From the NCBI GenBank assembly GCA_021108415.1, contig JAIOQX010000006.1, positions 124,001 through 188,000 of the forward strand: DNA of 64,000 bases, given 5' to 3'. The notes beneath the pieces are model-generated. The model ran no database searches. It was not told where the DNA came from and was given only the letters and a program-made list of their open reading frames with translations. A program made the translations under genes and the position numbers. How positions within the stretch are numbered: position 1 is the stretch's first letter; every line of letters starts with the position of its first letter. This DNA comes from Acholeplasmataceae bacterium. Lineage in GTDB: Bacteria > Bacillota_I > Bacilli_A > Acholeplasmatales > Acholeplasmataceae. Positions 26,692 to 34,530 of this stretch are shown here, piece by piece.

Positions 26692-27501
26692 ATGTATCCA
26701 TATCTATTACCAGAAATTTTTAAATATACGATACCTATGTATGATCTCATGATTGTTATCGGTGTTGTTTTAATGATTTTTTATGTCGCAAACCGTTTTG
26801 AAAAAGATAACGGTTATACAAGAAAACAGGCTAATAAGCTTTTAGTCCTTATTGGTGCGAGTTTAATTATCGCATTAATATCTTCTTTCTTAATAGATGG
26901 TATATTCCATTCTATTAAAGAAGGTGAACTAACATTTGGTTCTCTTACATTTTTAGGTGGGCTCATTGGTGGTATTGCAGCTTTTCTTATTTTGTTAAAA
27001 TATTTTTTCAAAGAAGATAATAAGGATGTTAAACAAATTATGAATTCAATCATTCCAGGCATCGTATTAGCGCATGCAATCGGTAGAATTGGATGTTTCT
27101 TCGCTGGGTGTTGTTTTGGAATTCCTACAGAATCATTCTTAGGTGTTATTTTCCCACATGGTCATGCTCATGATTTATATCCAGACACTTCTATTTATCC
27201 AACTCAATTAATTGAATCGTTCTTCTTATTTAGTTTATTTATTTCTCTAAACTATATCAAGGGCTTGAAATATAAAGAAGTTGAAACATATTTGATTGGC
27301 TATGGTATTTTTAGAATTTTAATTGAATTCATCCGTGGAGATGACAGAGGAAGTTTCTTATCTTTTATCTCAACTGAATATAATGTTTTTCCTACCCCTT
27401 CTCAATATATGAGTTTATTAATGATTATATTGGGAGTATATTTACTCTATCGTTCTCACAAAAAAAATATGCCACAACAACTTGCAGATCATAGTGTTTA
27501 A
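26692..27501 (+). CDS. lgt: Prolipoprotein diacylglyceryl transferase
   Basis: A 269-residue, seven-helix protein. The Lgt signature lies in LAHAIGRIGCFFAGCCFG, with the essential His and Arg. It transfers a diacylglyceryl group to the lipobox Cys of secreted lipoproteins. In this window those are the binding proteins at 6488, 32733 and 59452. The RBS AAGGAG lies 8 bases ahead of the ATG. The CPBP protease gene follows 35 bp downstream. Confidence 0.94.
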   Translation: MYPYLLPEIFKYTIPMYDLMIVIGVVLMIFYVANRFEKDNGYTRKQANKLLVLIGASLIIALISSFLIDGIFHSIKEGELTFGSLTFLGGLIGGIAAFLILLKYFFKEDNKDVKQIMNSIIPGIVLAHAIGRIGCFFAGCCFGIPTESFLGVIFPHGHAHDLYPDTSIYPTQLIESFFLFSLFISLNYIKGLKYKEVETYLIGYGIFRILIEFIRGDDRGSFLSFISTEYNVFPTPSQYMSLLMIILGVYLLYRSHKKNMPQQLADHSV

Positions 27502-27536
27502 TATATAATATCTGATTAAAGAAAAGAGATGAGAGG

Positions 27537-28337
27537 ATGAAAGACAATCAAAAACTATCTGTAAAAAAGATAATTATAAGTTTAATTATGGTCTTAACTT
27601 TAATTTTGATGATGGTGATCCAATTTGGTCAATTATCATTGTCTCAAGATCCAGCCATATCAAACATGATCAATGACTCTTTCTTAAGAATCCTTGGTAG
27701 TATCATCTTTATCATATTTGTATACATTTTCGGACATAAAATATTAAAACTGAATCAAAAACCTTTTCTTAAATCTTTGATCATCATCATTCCTGCTTTA
27801 ATCATTTCAATAAACAATTTCCCATTTATCCCATTTTTTAATGGAGATGCTGTACTTACAAAACCTATATATACTATCTATATTTTTGCACTCTCTTGTT
27901 TAAGTGCTGGTATATTTGAAGAAGTCGTTTTTAGAGGTTTAATTTTGTTTTTCTTTTTACAAAAATTCTCTAAATCAAGAGATGGGATTTTATACTCCAT
28001 TTTAATCTCTTCTGCCCTATTTGGATTTATGCATGTTTTCAATCTATTTGATGGGGCAAATATAGGTGACACACTTTTACAGGTCATTTATTCGTTTGCG
28101 ATGGGCACATTATGGGCTGTGATGCTTTTAAAGACAAAAAATATTTGGCTAGTGATACTCTTACACAGTTTATATAATTTTACAGGACTGTTGTTTCCAA
28201 CACTTGGAAACTTATCAGAAAAATATGATCTGATCACTATTATTTCTACTTCAATAATCGCAATAGCAGTTGCTATATATACTTATAGAATATTTTTAAA
28301 GCTTGATTTAAAAGAAATAGAAAAACTTTATACATAA
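27537..28337 (+). CDS. CPBP (Abi/CAAX-like) intramembrane metalloprotease
   Basis: A 266-residue polytopic protein with about eight helices. All family motifs are present: EEVVFRG (EExxxR), FGFMH (FxxxH) and HSLYN (HxxxN). The gene ends at a strong terminator, and its AGAGG site overlaps the start region. Members take part in protein maturation or in self-immunity to bacteriocins. Neither is indicated by the neighbours. Confidence 0.88.
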   Translation: MKDNQKLSVKKIIISLIMVLTLILMMVIQFGQLSLSQDPAISNMINDSFLRILGSIIFIIFVYIFGHKILKLNQKPFLKSLIIIIPALIISINNFPFIPFFNGDAVLTKPIYTIYIFALSCLSAGIFEEVVFRGLILFFFLQKFSKSRDGILYSILISSALFGFMHVFNLFDGANIGDTLLQVIYSFAMGTLWAVMLLKTKNIWLVILLHSLYNFTGLLFPTLGNLSEKYDLITIISTSIIAIAVAIYTYRIFLKLDLKEIEKLYT

Positions 28338-28350
28338 CCATTAAAAAGTA

Positions 28351-28381
28351 AAAGGTGAAGTTTTATCAAAACTTCACCTTT
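28351..28381. terminator. Bidirectional terminator
   Basis: Arms AAAGGTGAAGTTTT (28351-28364) and its perfect complement (28368-28381) with a three-base loop. It is shared by the CPBP gene and htpG. Confidence 0.9.
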
Positions 28382-28390
28382 TTTTGTATT

Positions 28391-30262
28391 TTATTTGGAT
28401 GAGTCAATCATCAGTTTAACCAGATGATTTGAAAACTCTGTTGGATCTTCTATTGGAAGACCTTCCATTAATAATGCTTGATGATATAAAAGAGATGCAT
28501 ATTCATCGATTTTTGCACTATCTTTTTCATAGACTGCATGTATTGCTTTAAATAAATCATGCTCTGGATTGATTTCTAAAATCTTTTCAGCCTTCACTTC
28601 ATTCTGATTTGGCATCGATTTTAAAATCTTTTCCATCTCTAAGCTTAATCCTTCTCCTGAAACTAAACATACAGGAGATTCTTTTAGTCTAGCAGTTAAT
28701 TTAACATCTTTAACTTTATCTTTTAAAGCTTTCTTAATTGCTTTTAAAATATCTTTGTTTTCTTTTTCTTTTGTTTTTAAGTCTTCTTTTTTCGTTTCAT
28801 CAACAAAATCAGCTTCGCCTTGTTGTACTGATTTAAATGGGATTTCATCATAATTGTTTAACACTTGAATCATAAATTCATCAATTTCATCCGTAAATAG
28901 TAAAACTTCAGATCCGTTTTCTTTCATGACATCCATTTGTGGTAAATTAAGAATACTTTGTTTTGATTTACCTGTTGCATAATATATTGCTTTTTGACTT
29001 TCTGGTTTTCTTTCAACATATTCGCTAAATGTTGTGTATTCATCAGATTGAGATGTTTTAAACATGATTAAGTCTTTTAAAATATCTTTATGCATTCCAA
29101 ATTGATCATACATACCATATTTTAAAGTGTTCTTATATGCTTCATAAAACTTAATATAGGATTCTCTTTCATTTTTTAACATAAGTTCTAATTCGCTTTT
29201 AATCTTCTTCTCTAAATGTGAAGCTATATTTTTAACTTGTCTATTTTGTTGTAGTAATTCACGAGAAATATTTAAAGATAGGTCACTTGAATCAACTAAA
29301 CCTTTAACAAATTTAAAATGATCTGGAATTAAATCTTTGTTTTTATCTTGGATAAAGACACCTTTAGAATAAAGTTGCAATCCCTTTTCATATTTTTCAC
29401 TATAAAAATCATAAGCTGGTTTAGATGGAATGAATAATAAAGCTGTATAAGTTAACATACCTTCAACTTTTGTATGTATAACTTTAAGTGGCTCTTCATA
29501 ATCGTTAAACTGATGTTTATAAAAATCGTTCATCTCTTCATCAGAAATTTCTGATTTTTGTCGTTTCCAAATTGGAATCATTTGATTAAGCGTTTCTTTT
29601 TCAAGTTTAGGTTTTTTTTCATCCCCATGATCTACCATCACATTGATTGGGTATCTGACATAATCACTATATTTTTTAACAAGATTTTTTAATGTATAAG
29701 TTTCTAGATATGTAGAAAAATCCTCTTCGTTGTCAGTATCGTCTTCATGAAGATATAAAACGATTTTAGTTCCTACTTCTTTTTGATCTGTTTCATCTAT
29801 TGTATAAGATGACTGTCCATTAGATGACCATTTATATCCTTTATCTGAAAAAGGACTTTTTGTATACACTTCAACTTTATCAGATACCATAAATGATGAA
29901 TAAAATCCTACACCAAATTGTCCAATGATATCTACATCTTCTTTTTCCAGTTTTTCTAAAAATTGTTTAGACCCACTTTGAGCTATAGTACCTAAATTTT
30001 CAATTAGTTCTTCTTCGCTAAATCCTATACCATTATCTCTAATCGTTAAGGTGCGTTCTTCTTTGTTAGGTTCTAACCATATTTCATATGTGTCTGATTC
30101 AACTTCTTGATTAGTGAGTGACATATAATGTCTTTTATCTATGGCATCACTTGCATTTGATATTAATTCTCTTAAAAATATTTCTTTTTGTGTGTAAATA
30201 GAATGTGTCATCAAATGTAGAAGTTTTTGTGATTCTGTTTTAAATTTCTTTGTCTTTGACAT
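28391..30262 (-). CDS. htpG: Hsp90-family chaperone HtpG
   Basis: A 623-residue protein. The N-terminal GHKL ATPase has RELISNASDAIDKRHY, IRDNGIGFSEEEL and GQFGVGFYSSFMV, followed by middle and C-terminal dimer domains, all at the usual length. It is an ATP-driven cytosolic chaperone. GGAGGCGAT precedes the ATG. The gap to the GtrA-RidA gene upstream is only 44 bp with no clear promoter, so co-transcription from further upstream is likely. No CIRCE element is present. Confidence 0.96.
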   Translation of the reverse strand: MSKTKKFKTESQKLLHLMTHSIYTQKEIFLRELISNASDAIDKRHYMSLTNQEVESDTYEIWLEPNKEERTLTIRDNGIGFSEEELIENLGTIAQSGSKQFLEKLEKEDVDIIGQFGVGFYSSFMVSDKVEVYTKSPFSDKGYKWSSNGQSSYTIDETDQKEVGTKIVLYLHEDDTDNEEDFSTYLETYTLKNLVKKYSDYVRYPINVMVDHGDEKKPKLEKETLNQMIPIWKRQKSEISDEEMNDFYKHQFNDYEEPLKVIHTKVEGMLTYTALLFIPSKPAYDFYSEKYEKGLQLYSKGVFIQDKNKDLIPDHFKFVKGLVDSSDLSLNISRELLQQNRQVKNIASHLEKKIKSELELMLKNERESYIKFYEAYKNTLKYGMYDQFGMHKDILKDLIMFKTSQSDEYTTFSEYVERKPESQKAIYYATGKSKQSILNLPQMDVMKENGSEVLLFTDEIDEFMIQVLNNYDEIPFKSVQQGEADFVDETKKEDLKTKEKENKDILKAIKKALKDKVKDVKLTARLKESPVCLVSGEGLSLEMEKILKSMPNQNEVKAEKILEINPEHDLFKAIHAVYEKDSAKIDEYASLLYHQALLMEGLPIEDPTEFSNHLVKLMIDSSK

Positions 30263-30306
30263 ATTATCGCCTCCATTAAAAATTGTAGTAAAAAATTGTC
30301 CTTATG

Positions 30307-31065
30307 TCAAGTTTTTTGAGCTACTAAATCTATCTCAATTAACCCATCTTTAGGTAGTCTTGAAACTTCAACTGTTGATCTGGCAGGTTTATGGTTTTCA
30401 AAGAAATCGCTGTAGAGTTTATTGACTTCATTAAAATGAGATAAATCTTTTAAATAAACATTGACTTTACATACATCAACTTTCAAAAACTTTGATGCAT
30501 CTAAAATTGCTTGAATGTTTTTAAATACTTGTATTGTTTGTCCAATGATTTCTTTTGAAGCAAAATCATTTGTTTGTGGGTCAATCCCTAATTGTCCTGA
30601 TGAGTATAATGTTTGCTTAATAACAATTGCTTGAGCATATGGTCCAATTGCTGCTGGAGCATTTTCTGTTGAGATTTGTTTCATCTTTATATAAACAAAA
30701 CTCTTTGCATAAATAAACTCTGTTATAAAATTTAATACCATGGTAACAGCTAATACGATATATTCGTTAACACCAGCACTTACGATTGCATCACCACTAT
30801 ATGTAGTAATTGGTATAAAAAATAGGTAGAAAACAAACACTTTTGTCATCGCAATTGGTATGTTGTTTGCTAGTTGAAAAGTAAATTTTCTGTTTAACGT
30901 AAAATTCCATAGAACTGATAGTGTAACTGCAGTTAAATAGACTGGCCAGTACGGAAGATTTCCTAGTTCATTGATCAGCGCAAATGATCCGAATTCAATA
31001 ACTCCTGCGGATATTGAGAATCCTGTAAATTTTAAAAATTGAATAATGTTTTCTCTTCTTGTCAT
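30307..31065 (-). CDS. GtrA-like membrane domain fused to RidA
   Basis: A 252-residue protein. Residues 1 to about 128 form a four-helix GtrA-like domain (FLKFTGFSISAGVIEFGSF, NFTLNRKFTF). Residues from about 129 form a complete RidA domain (KQISTENAPAAIGPYAQAI, SSGQLG, and the catalytic Arg in KPARSTVEVSRLP). RidA deaminates reactive enamine/imine intermediates from PLP enzymes. GtrA-like proteins move lipid-linked sugars. RidA would normally begin at the Met of MKQIST, but no good ribosome site precedes that codon, so a true fusion is likely. The stop is TGA. The gene follows the sugar kinase and precedes htpG. Confidence 0.82.
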   Translation of the reverse strand: MTRRENIIQFLKFTGFSISAGVIEFGSFALINELGNLPYWPVYLTAVTLSVLWNFTLNRKFTFQLANNIPIAMTKVFVFYLFFIPITTYSGDAIVSAGVNEYIVLAVTMVLNFITEFIYAKSFVYIKMKQISTENAPAAIGPYAQAIVIKQTLYSSGQLGIDPQTNDFASKEIIGQTIQVFKNIQAILDASKFLKVDVCKVNVYLKDLSHFNEVNKLYSDFFENHKPARSTVEVSRLPKDGLIEIDLVAQKT

Positions 31066-31074
31066 TTATATTAC

Positions 31075-31986
31075 CTATACTTTCATGTCTTTTATTTTGA
31101 TGAGACTTTGTAAATAATCTATATCATCTCTTTTTGAGATATGAGCAAGAGATATCGCAGTTGCTCTTGTTAATGCATCTTCTAAACTTTGATCTTCTTG
31201 ACTGGAAATAAAACCTGCAAGTAGCGCATCGCCAGCTCCAGTTGTATGATACACTTTAATATCTGGAACGATAACTTTATACACGTAATTCTTAGAAACA
31301 TAAAGACTTCCATTTTTACCTAAACTCACTAAAACTTCTTTTACTCCAGATCTGCAAATCTTTAACGCTTCGTTAATGATTTGCTCATCTTCTTTTAATT
31401 CTTTTTGTGCATAAAATTTAAGCTCATCTAAATTTGGTTTAATTAAATCGGGTGTAGCCTCAAGTCCTTCCTTTAACCAAGCTTTTGATGTATCTAATAC
31501 AATCTTAGAGACAAGATGTTTAATTTCTTTGATTAAAATTTTATAAATATCTACTTTAAAATCTAAGGGTGCACTTCCAGATATTATAACAACATCTTTA
31601 GGTTTTATCATTGATTTTAATAAAACGATCAATTGGTTAAAGTGATCCATATCACAAGTTGGACCATCTTCATTAAATTCATAAGATTTTTGTGTAGATT
31701 TCTCATAGACTTTGATATTTTCTCTTGTTTCATTGTTGATATGAATAAACTGATGATCAATATGTAGTCTTGATAATTCTTTTTCAATAAATTTTCCGTT
31801 TGCTCCACCTAAAAATCCAGTAGCAAATGTTTTTTGATCTAACTGTTTTAAGATTTTGGATATATTGATCCCCTTACCACCCGCAATTTTTTGTTTGTGG
31901 GAAAGCTTATCATCTTTGTAATCCTCTAGTTTTTCCACCGATATCAATGAGTCAATAGCTGGATTTAGTGTAATTGTTATAAACAT
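31075..31986 (-). CDS. PfkB-family sugar-phosphate kinase (FruK/LacC type)
   Basis: 303 residues from the ATG at 31986, chosen because GAGGTGAT lies 5 bases before it and the protein then begins with the family's MFITITLNPAID. A frame extension to 32034 lacks support. AGGKGINISKIL is the sugar site and TTGAGDALLAGF the ATP/anion-hole motif. It would phosphorylate fructose 1-phosphate or tagatose 6-phosphate in the cytoplasm. The substrate cannot be told, since no PTS or tagatose genes lie alongside. Confidence 0.85.
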   Translation of the reverse strand: MFITITLNPAIDSLISVEKLEDYKDDKLSHKQKIAGGKGINISKILKQLDQKTFATGFLGGANGKFIEKELSRLHIDHQFIHINNETRENIKVYEKSTQKSYEFNEDGPTCDMDHFNQLIVLLKSMIKPKDVVIISGSAPLDFKVDIYKILIKEIKHLVSKIVLDTSKAWLKEGLEATPDLIKPNLDELKFYAQKELKEDEQIINEALKICRSGVKEVLVSLGKNGSLYVSKNYVYKVIVPDIKVYHTTGAGDALLAGFISSQEDQSLEDALTRATAISLAHISKRDDIDYLQSLIKIKDMKV

Positions 31987-32050
31987 AAAAATCACCTCTA
32001 CACTCATTATATACCGAGTTATTATATTCTCCAAGAAAGTAATTATATTA

Positions 32051-32081
32051 AAAAAAGGCTTAAGTTTTCACTTTTGCCTTT
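32051..32081 (-). terminator. Terminator of the second amino-acid importer
   Basis: The minus-strand stem AAAGGC/GCCTTT with inner AAGT/ACTT closes a GAAA tetraloop and is followed by a T run. Confidence 0.75.
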
Positions 32082-32082
32082 G

Positions 32083-32736
32083 TTAAGATACTGTATTATC
32101 CATAAAATCAAATCTTTGTTCTAGTTTTTTAAATATCTTGATAATGAGATAACTCATAATTAAATAGAAACCAGCTGCAAGAAAAAACGGTGAAATTGTA
32201 AAATCTCTAGAAACAATTTCTTTAACATTTCGCATTAAATCTGAGATTGCAATCACAGTAACTAATGATGTGTCCTTAATTAATGTAATGACCTCATTTG
32301 TAATCGTTGGCATTTCTTTTCTGATTGCTTGAGGCATAATCACATATCTATATGTTTTAAATCTAGAAGCTCCCATCATTTGTGCACTTTCTTCTTGATC
32401 TTTAGGTAGAGATTCTATACCTGCTCTCATGATCTCGGTAAAATATGCTGCATAATTCAGGACAAACGCAATATACGCAACCATCATTCGATCAACCATG
32501 ATACCAAAAGCGGGAAGACCAAACATAAAGAAAAACAATTGTAGCATCAATGGTGTTCCTCTAAATAGCCAAGTATAAAAAGATGTGATTTTTCTTAAAA
32601 ACGGATTAATTCGATAACTCATAGCCAATATAATACTTAATGGAAAAGAGAGGGCAAGTGTAACAAAAAAGATTCTTAATGATACACTTGCTCCCGTTGA
32701 TAAGTATTTTATTGTTTCAATTAAATAATCAATCAT
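32083..32736 (-). CDS. Amino-acid ABC importer permease (second cassette)
   Basis: A 217-residue HisM/GlnP-type permease with about five helices. The ATPase-contact loop is ESAQMMGASRFKTYRYVIMPQ, split here at that point. Its start overlaps the binding-protein stop as ATGA (32733-32736). The cassette has no ATPase gene; the enzyme at 5039-5764 or one outside the window must serve it. Confidence 0.9.
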   Translation of the reverse strand: MIDYLIETIKYLSTGASVSLRIFFVTLALSFPLSIILAMSYRINPFLRKITSFYTWLFRGTPLMLQLFFFMFGLPAFGIMVDRMMVAYIAFVLNYAAYFTEIMRAGIESLPKDQEESAQMMGASRFKTYRYVIMPQAIRKEMPTITNEVITLIKDTSLVTVIAISDLMRNVKEIVSRDFTISPFFLAAGFYLIMSYLIIKIFKKLEQRFDFMDNTVS

Positions 32737-33521
32737 CTCAAGAAAATATCTTCATCAAACCATTTAACAGATATTTCAGTTGCTTTTCCATCTGCAATCA
32801 TATCTAATAAAGTTTGATTGATTTGATCTCTAATATCACTTGATTCTAATCTAAATCCGATACCATATCTTTCTTCACCAAAGTTATCTTCTAAAACTTC
32901 ATACACATCCGGATTTAAAGAAATAATATATCTACCCATGATTTCATCAATAACAACAGCGTCTATAGTTTGATTTTGTAGTTCAAGTAATGCACTGTTA
33001 AATGTATCAAACTTAACCAATTCACCTAAGTCATCATATACATCACTTGCGACAACAGCTTCTTCAGATGCACTAGATAGTTGAACCCCTACTTTTAATC
33101 CTTCTAGATCGCTAATCGTTGAAATGTTAGCACCCTTTTTGACCATGATCATTTGAGTGTTTTCCAAATATGGATTACTAAATACCATTTCTTCTAATCG
33201 TGAATCAGTAATAGTTAGCCCATTCCAAATCATATCAATCGTTCCAGCATTTAACTCTAGAACTTTAGCATCCCAATCAATAGGTTGAAATCTAACTTCA
33301 ATACCTAATCTTTGACCAACTTCAATAGCTAGATCAACATCAAATCCTGTAAGCTCACCTTGCTCATCACGAAATCCCATTGGAGCAAACGTATCATCAA
33401 GACCTACAATCATGTAGCCTCTAGACTCGATATCATCCCAAGTCTGAACTACCTCTTCCTTGCATGATGCAAGTGTGATAACCCCTAAAACAGCAATACC
33501 TAATAATAATAATTTTTTCAT
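32733..33521 (-). CDS. Amino-acid-binding lipoprotein (second cassette)
   Basis: A 262-residue SBP_bac_3 protein. The signal peptide ends in the lipobox LASC. YMIVGLDDTFAPMGFRD and WNGLTITDSRLEEM are typical of polar amino-acid binders. It shares an ATGA junction with the permease, and its stop is TGA. It is a paralogue of the protein at 6488, but the two differ widely. Confidence 0.9.
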   Translation of the reverse strand: MKKLLLLGIAVLGVITLASCKEEVVQTWDDIESRGYMIVGLDDTFAPMGFRDEQGELTGFDVDLAIEVGQRLGIEVRFQPIDWDAKVLELNAGTIDMIWNGLTITDSRLEEMVFSNPYLENTQMIMVKKGANISTISDLEGLKVGVQLSSASEEAVVASDVYDDLGELVKFDTFNSALLELQNQTIDAVVIDEIMGRYIISLNPDVYEVLEDNFGEERYGIGFRLESSDIRDQINQTLLDMIADGKATEISVKWFDEDIFLR

Positions 33522-33543
33522 TTTTCTTCACCTCTTAACATCT

Positions 33544-33572
33544 ATTATAATTCATCACTTCACTGTTGTAAA
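33544..33572 (-). promoter_or_regulatory. Promoter of the second amino-acid importer
   Basis: Minus strand TTTACA (33567-33572), a 17-bp spacer and TATAAT (33544-33549). A palindromic AAAACGTTTT lies just upstream at about 33586-33595. Confidence 0.65.
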
Positions 33573-33604
33573 GCACTAAATTATGAAAACGTTTTACAGG
33601 CAAT

Positions 33605-33629
33605 AAAAAAGTTTGCTTTTGGCAAACTT
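33605..33629 (-). terminator. Terminator of yerC
   Basis: The minus-strand stem AAGTTTGC/GCAAACTT is followed by a T run. It starts inside the yerC stop codon. Confidence 0.8.
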
Positions 33630-33930
33630 ATTTATTTGATTTATTCATTTTTTCAAATATCATATGATAGCCTTCAGCTCCGTAAGTTAAGGATTTAGCT
33701 ACCCTTGAAATGGTTGCGGTAGATGCCTTTGTTTCTTTTACAATGTCTACATAAGAATGTTTTTCAGCCAACATATGCGCAACTTTTAATCTTTGTGCCA
33801 TATCTTGCACTTCTTTAATCGTACATACATCTTCAAAAAAACGGTAACACTCTTCTACATTATCTAGTTGTATAATGGTTTCAAATAATTTTTCGATATC
33901 TTTATCTGCAAATTTAGATTTATATGGCAT
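33628..33930 (-). CDS. yerC: YerC/YecD-family TrpR-like regulator
   Basis: A 100-residue protein of the Trp repressor superfamily. The helix-turn-helix lies at HSYVDIVKETKASTATISRV, and the N-terminal CTIKEVQDMAQRLKVAHML is the family signature. Despite the fold, this family is not known to respond to tryptophan. It is tempting to link it to tnaA, but nothing in the sequence shows this. GAGGTGAAG precedes the ATG. Confidence 0.88.
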   Translation of the reverse strand: MPYKSKFADKDIEKLFETIIQLDNVEECYRFFEDVCTIKEVQDMAQRLKVAHMLAEKHSYVDIVKETKASTATISRVAKSLTYGAEGYHMIFEKMNKSNK

Positions 33931-33983
33931 GACTTCACCTCATTTGCTTTATTATATCATGTATATATATTTTTTATATAGAG

Positions 33984-34011
33984 AAAAAGCCTCTATCGTT
34001 AGAGACTTTTT
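33984..34011 (-). terminator. Terminator of ohr
   Basis: Arms 33984-33995 and 34000-34011 (AAAAAG/CTTTTT outside, CTCTA/TAGAG inside, one mismatch) with loop TCGT. Confidence 0.78.
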
Positions 34012-34017
34012 AATTAT

Positions 34018-34428
34018 TTAGATAAACTCAATATCGATATTACCTTTAAAAGCTTTTGAATATGGGCAAAAATCTTTCGCCCCTAAGATGTATTTATCTA
34101 AAGTTTCTTGATCTACACCATTTATTCTTGCCTTGACGACTAACGCAAACTTGAACCCCTCATTTGGAACCATAAGTAGTTTGGTTTCTACTTGAACAGA
34201 TAAATCTTCATATTTAACCTTATCATTTTGTAATAAATATTCCATAGAGCTTGCAAAACAGCTACTATAGCCTACTGAAAACAATTCTTCTGGATCTGTG
34301 CCTTCTAATCCGATACCACCCATTTGTTTTGGCTTAGCTAATTTATATGTTAAGCCACTTGTTGTATCTCTTACTTCACCATTTCTACCTCCATAGGTAG
34401 TGGCTTTTCTTGAGAGCATTTCTTTCAT
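34018..34428 (-). CDS. ohr: Ohr/OsmC-family organic hydroperoxide reductase
   Basis: 136 residues from the ATG at 34428, chosen because AAGGAG lies 9 bases ahead. The ATG at 34437 would touch it. The two redox cysteines are in GYSSCFASSMEYL and KDFCPYSKA. ATTYGGRNGEV is typical of Ohr. It reduces organic or lipid hydroperoxides in the cytoplasm. A candidate minus-strand promoter (TTGGAC, 18 bp, TATGAT) spans an imperfect CTTGG/CCAAG inverted repeat at about 34465-34485, possibly an operator. No OhrR gene is adjacent. Confidence 0.88.
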   Translation of the reverse strand: MKEMLSRKATTYGGRNGEVRDTTSGLTYKLAKPKQMGGIGLEGTDPEELFSVGYSSCFASSMEYLLQNDKVKYEDLSVQVETKLLMVPNEGFKFALVVKARINGVDQETLDKYILGAKDFCPYSKAFKGNIDIEFI

Positions 34429-34530
34429 GACTATCATCTCCTTTGTGTCTTAATCATATCACTTGGCATCTTAAATGTCCAAGCATACGTTTTTTAAAGT
34501 ATAATAGATATATAGAAAGGAAGTGTTAAC

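Noticed and set aside
30640-30700. Frameshift or two separate genes at the GtrA-RidA junction
   Set aside because: One frame runs through both domains without a stop, and there is no ribosome site before the RidA methionine. The fusion is the better reading, but relatives should be checked.
33584-33597. cre site upstream of the second amino-acid importer
   Set aside because: TGAAAACGTTTTAC fails the last two fixed bases of the consensus. It is noted only as a palindrome near the promoter.
34465-34485. OhrR operator in the ohr promoter
   Set aside because: The CTTGG/CCAAG inverted repeat is imperfect and unlike known OhrR boxes, and no OhrR gene is adjacent.
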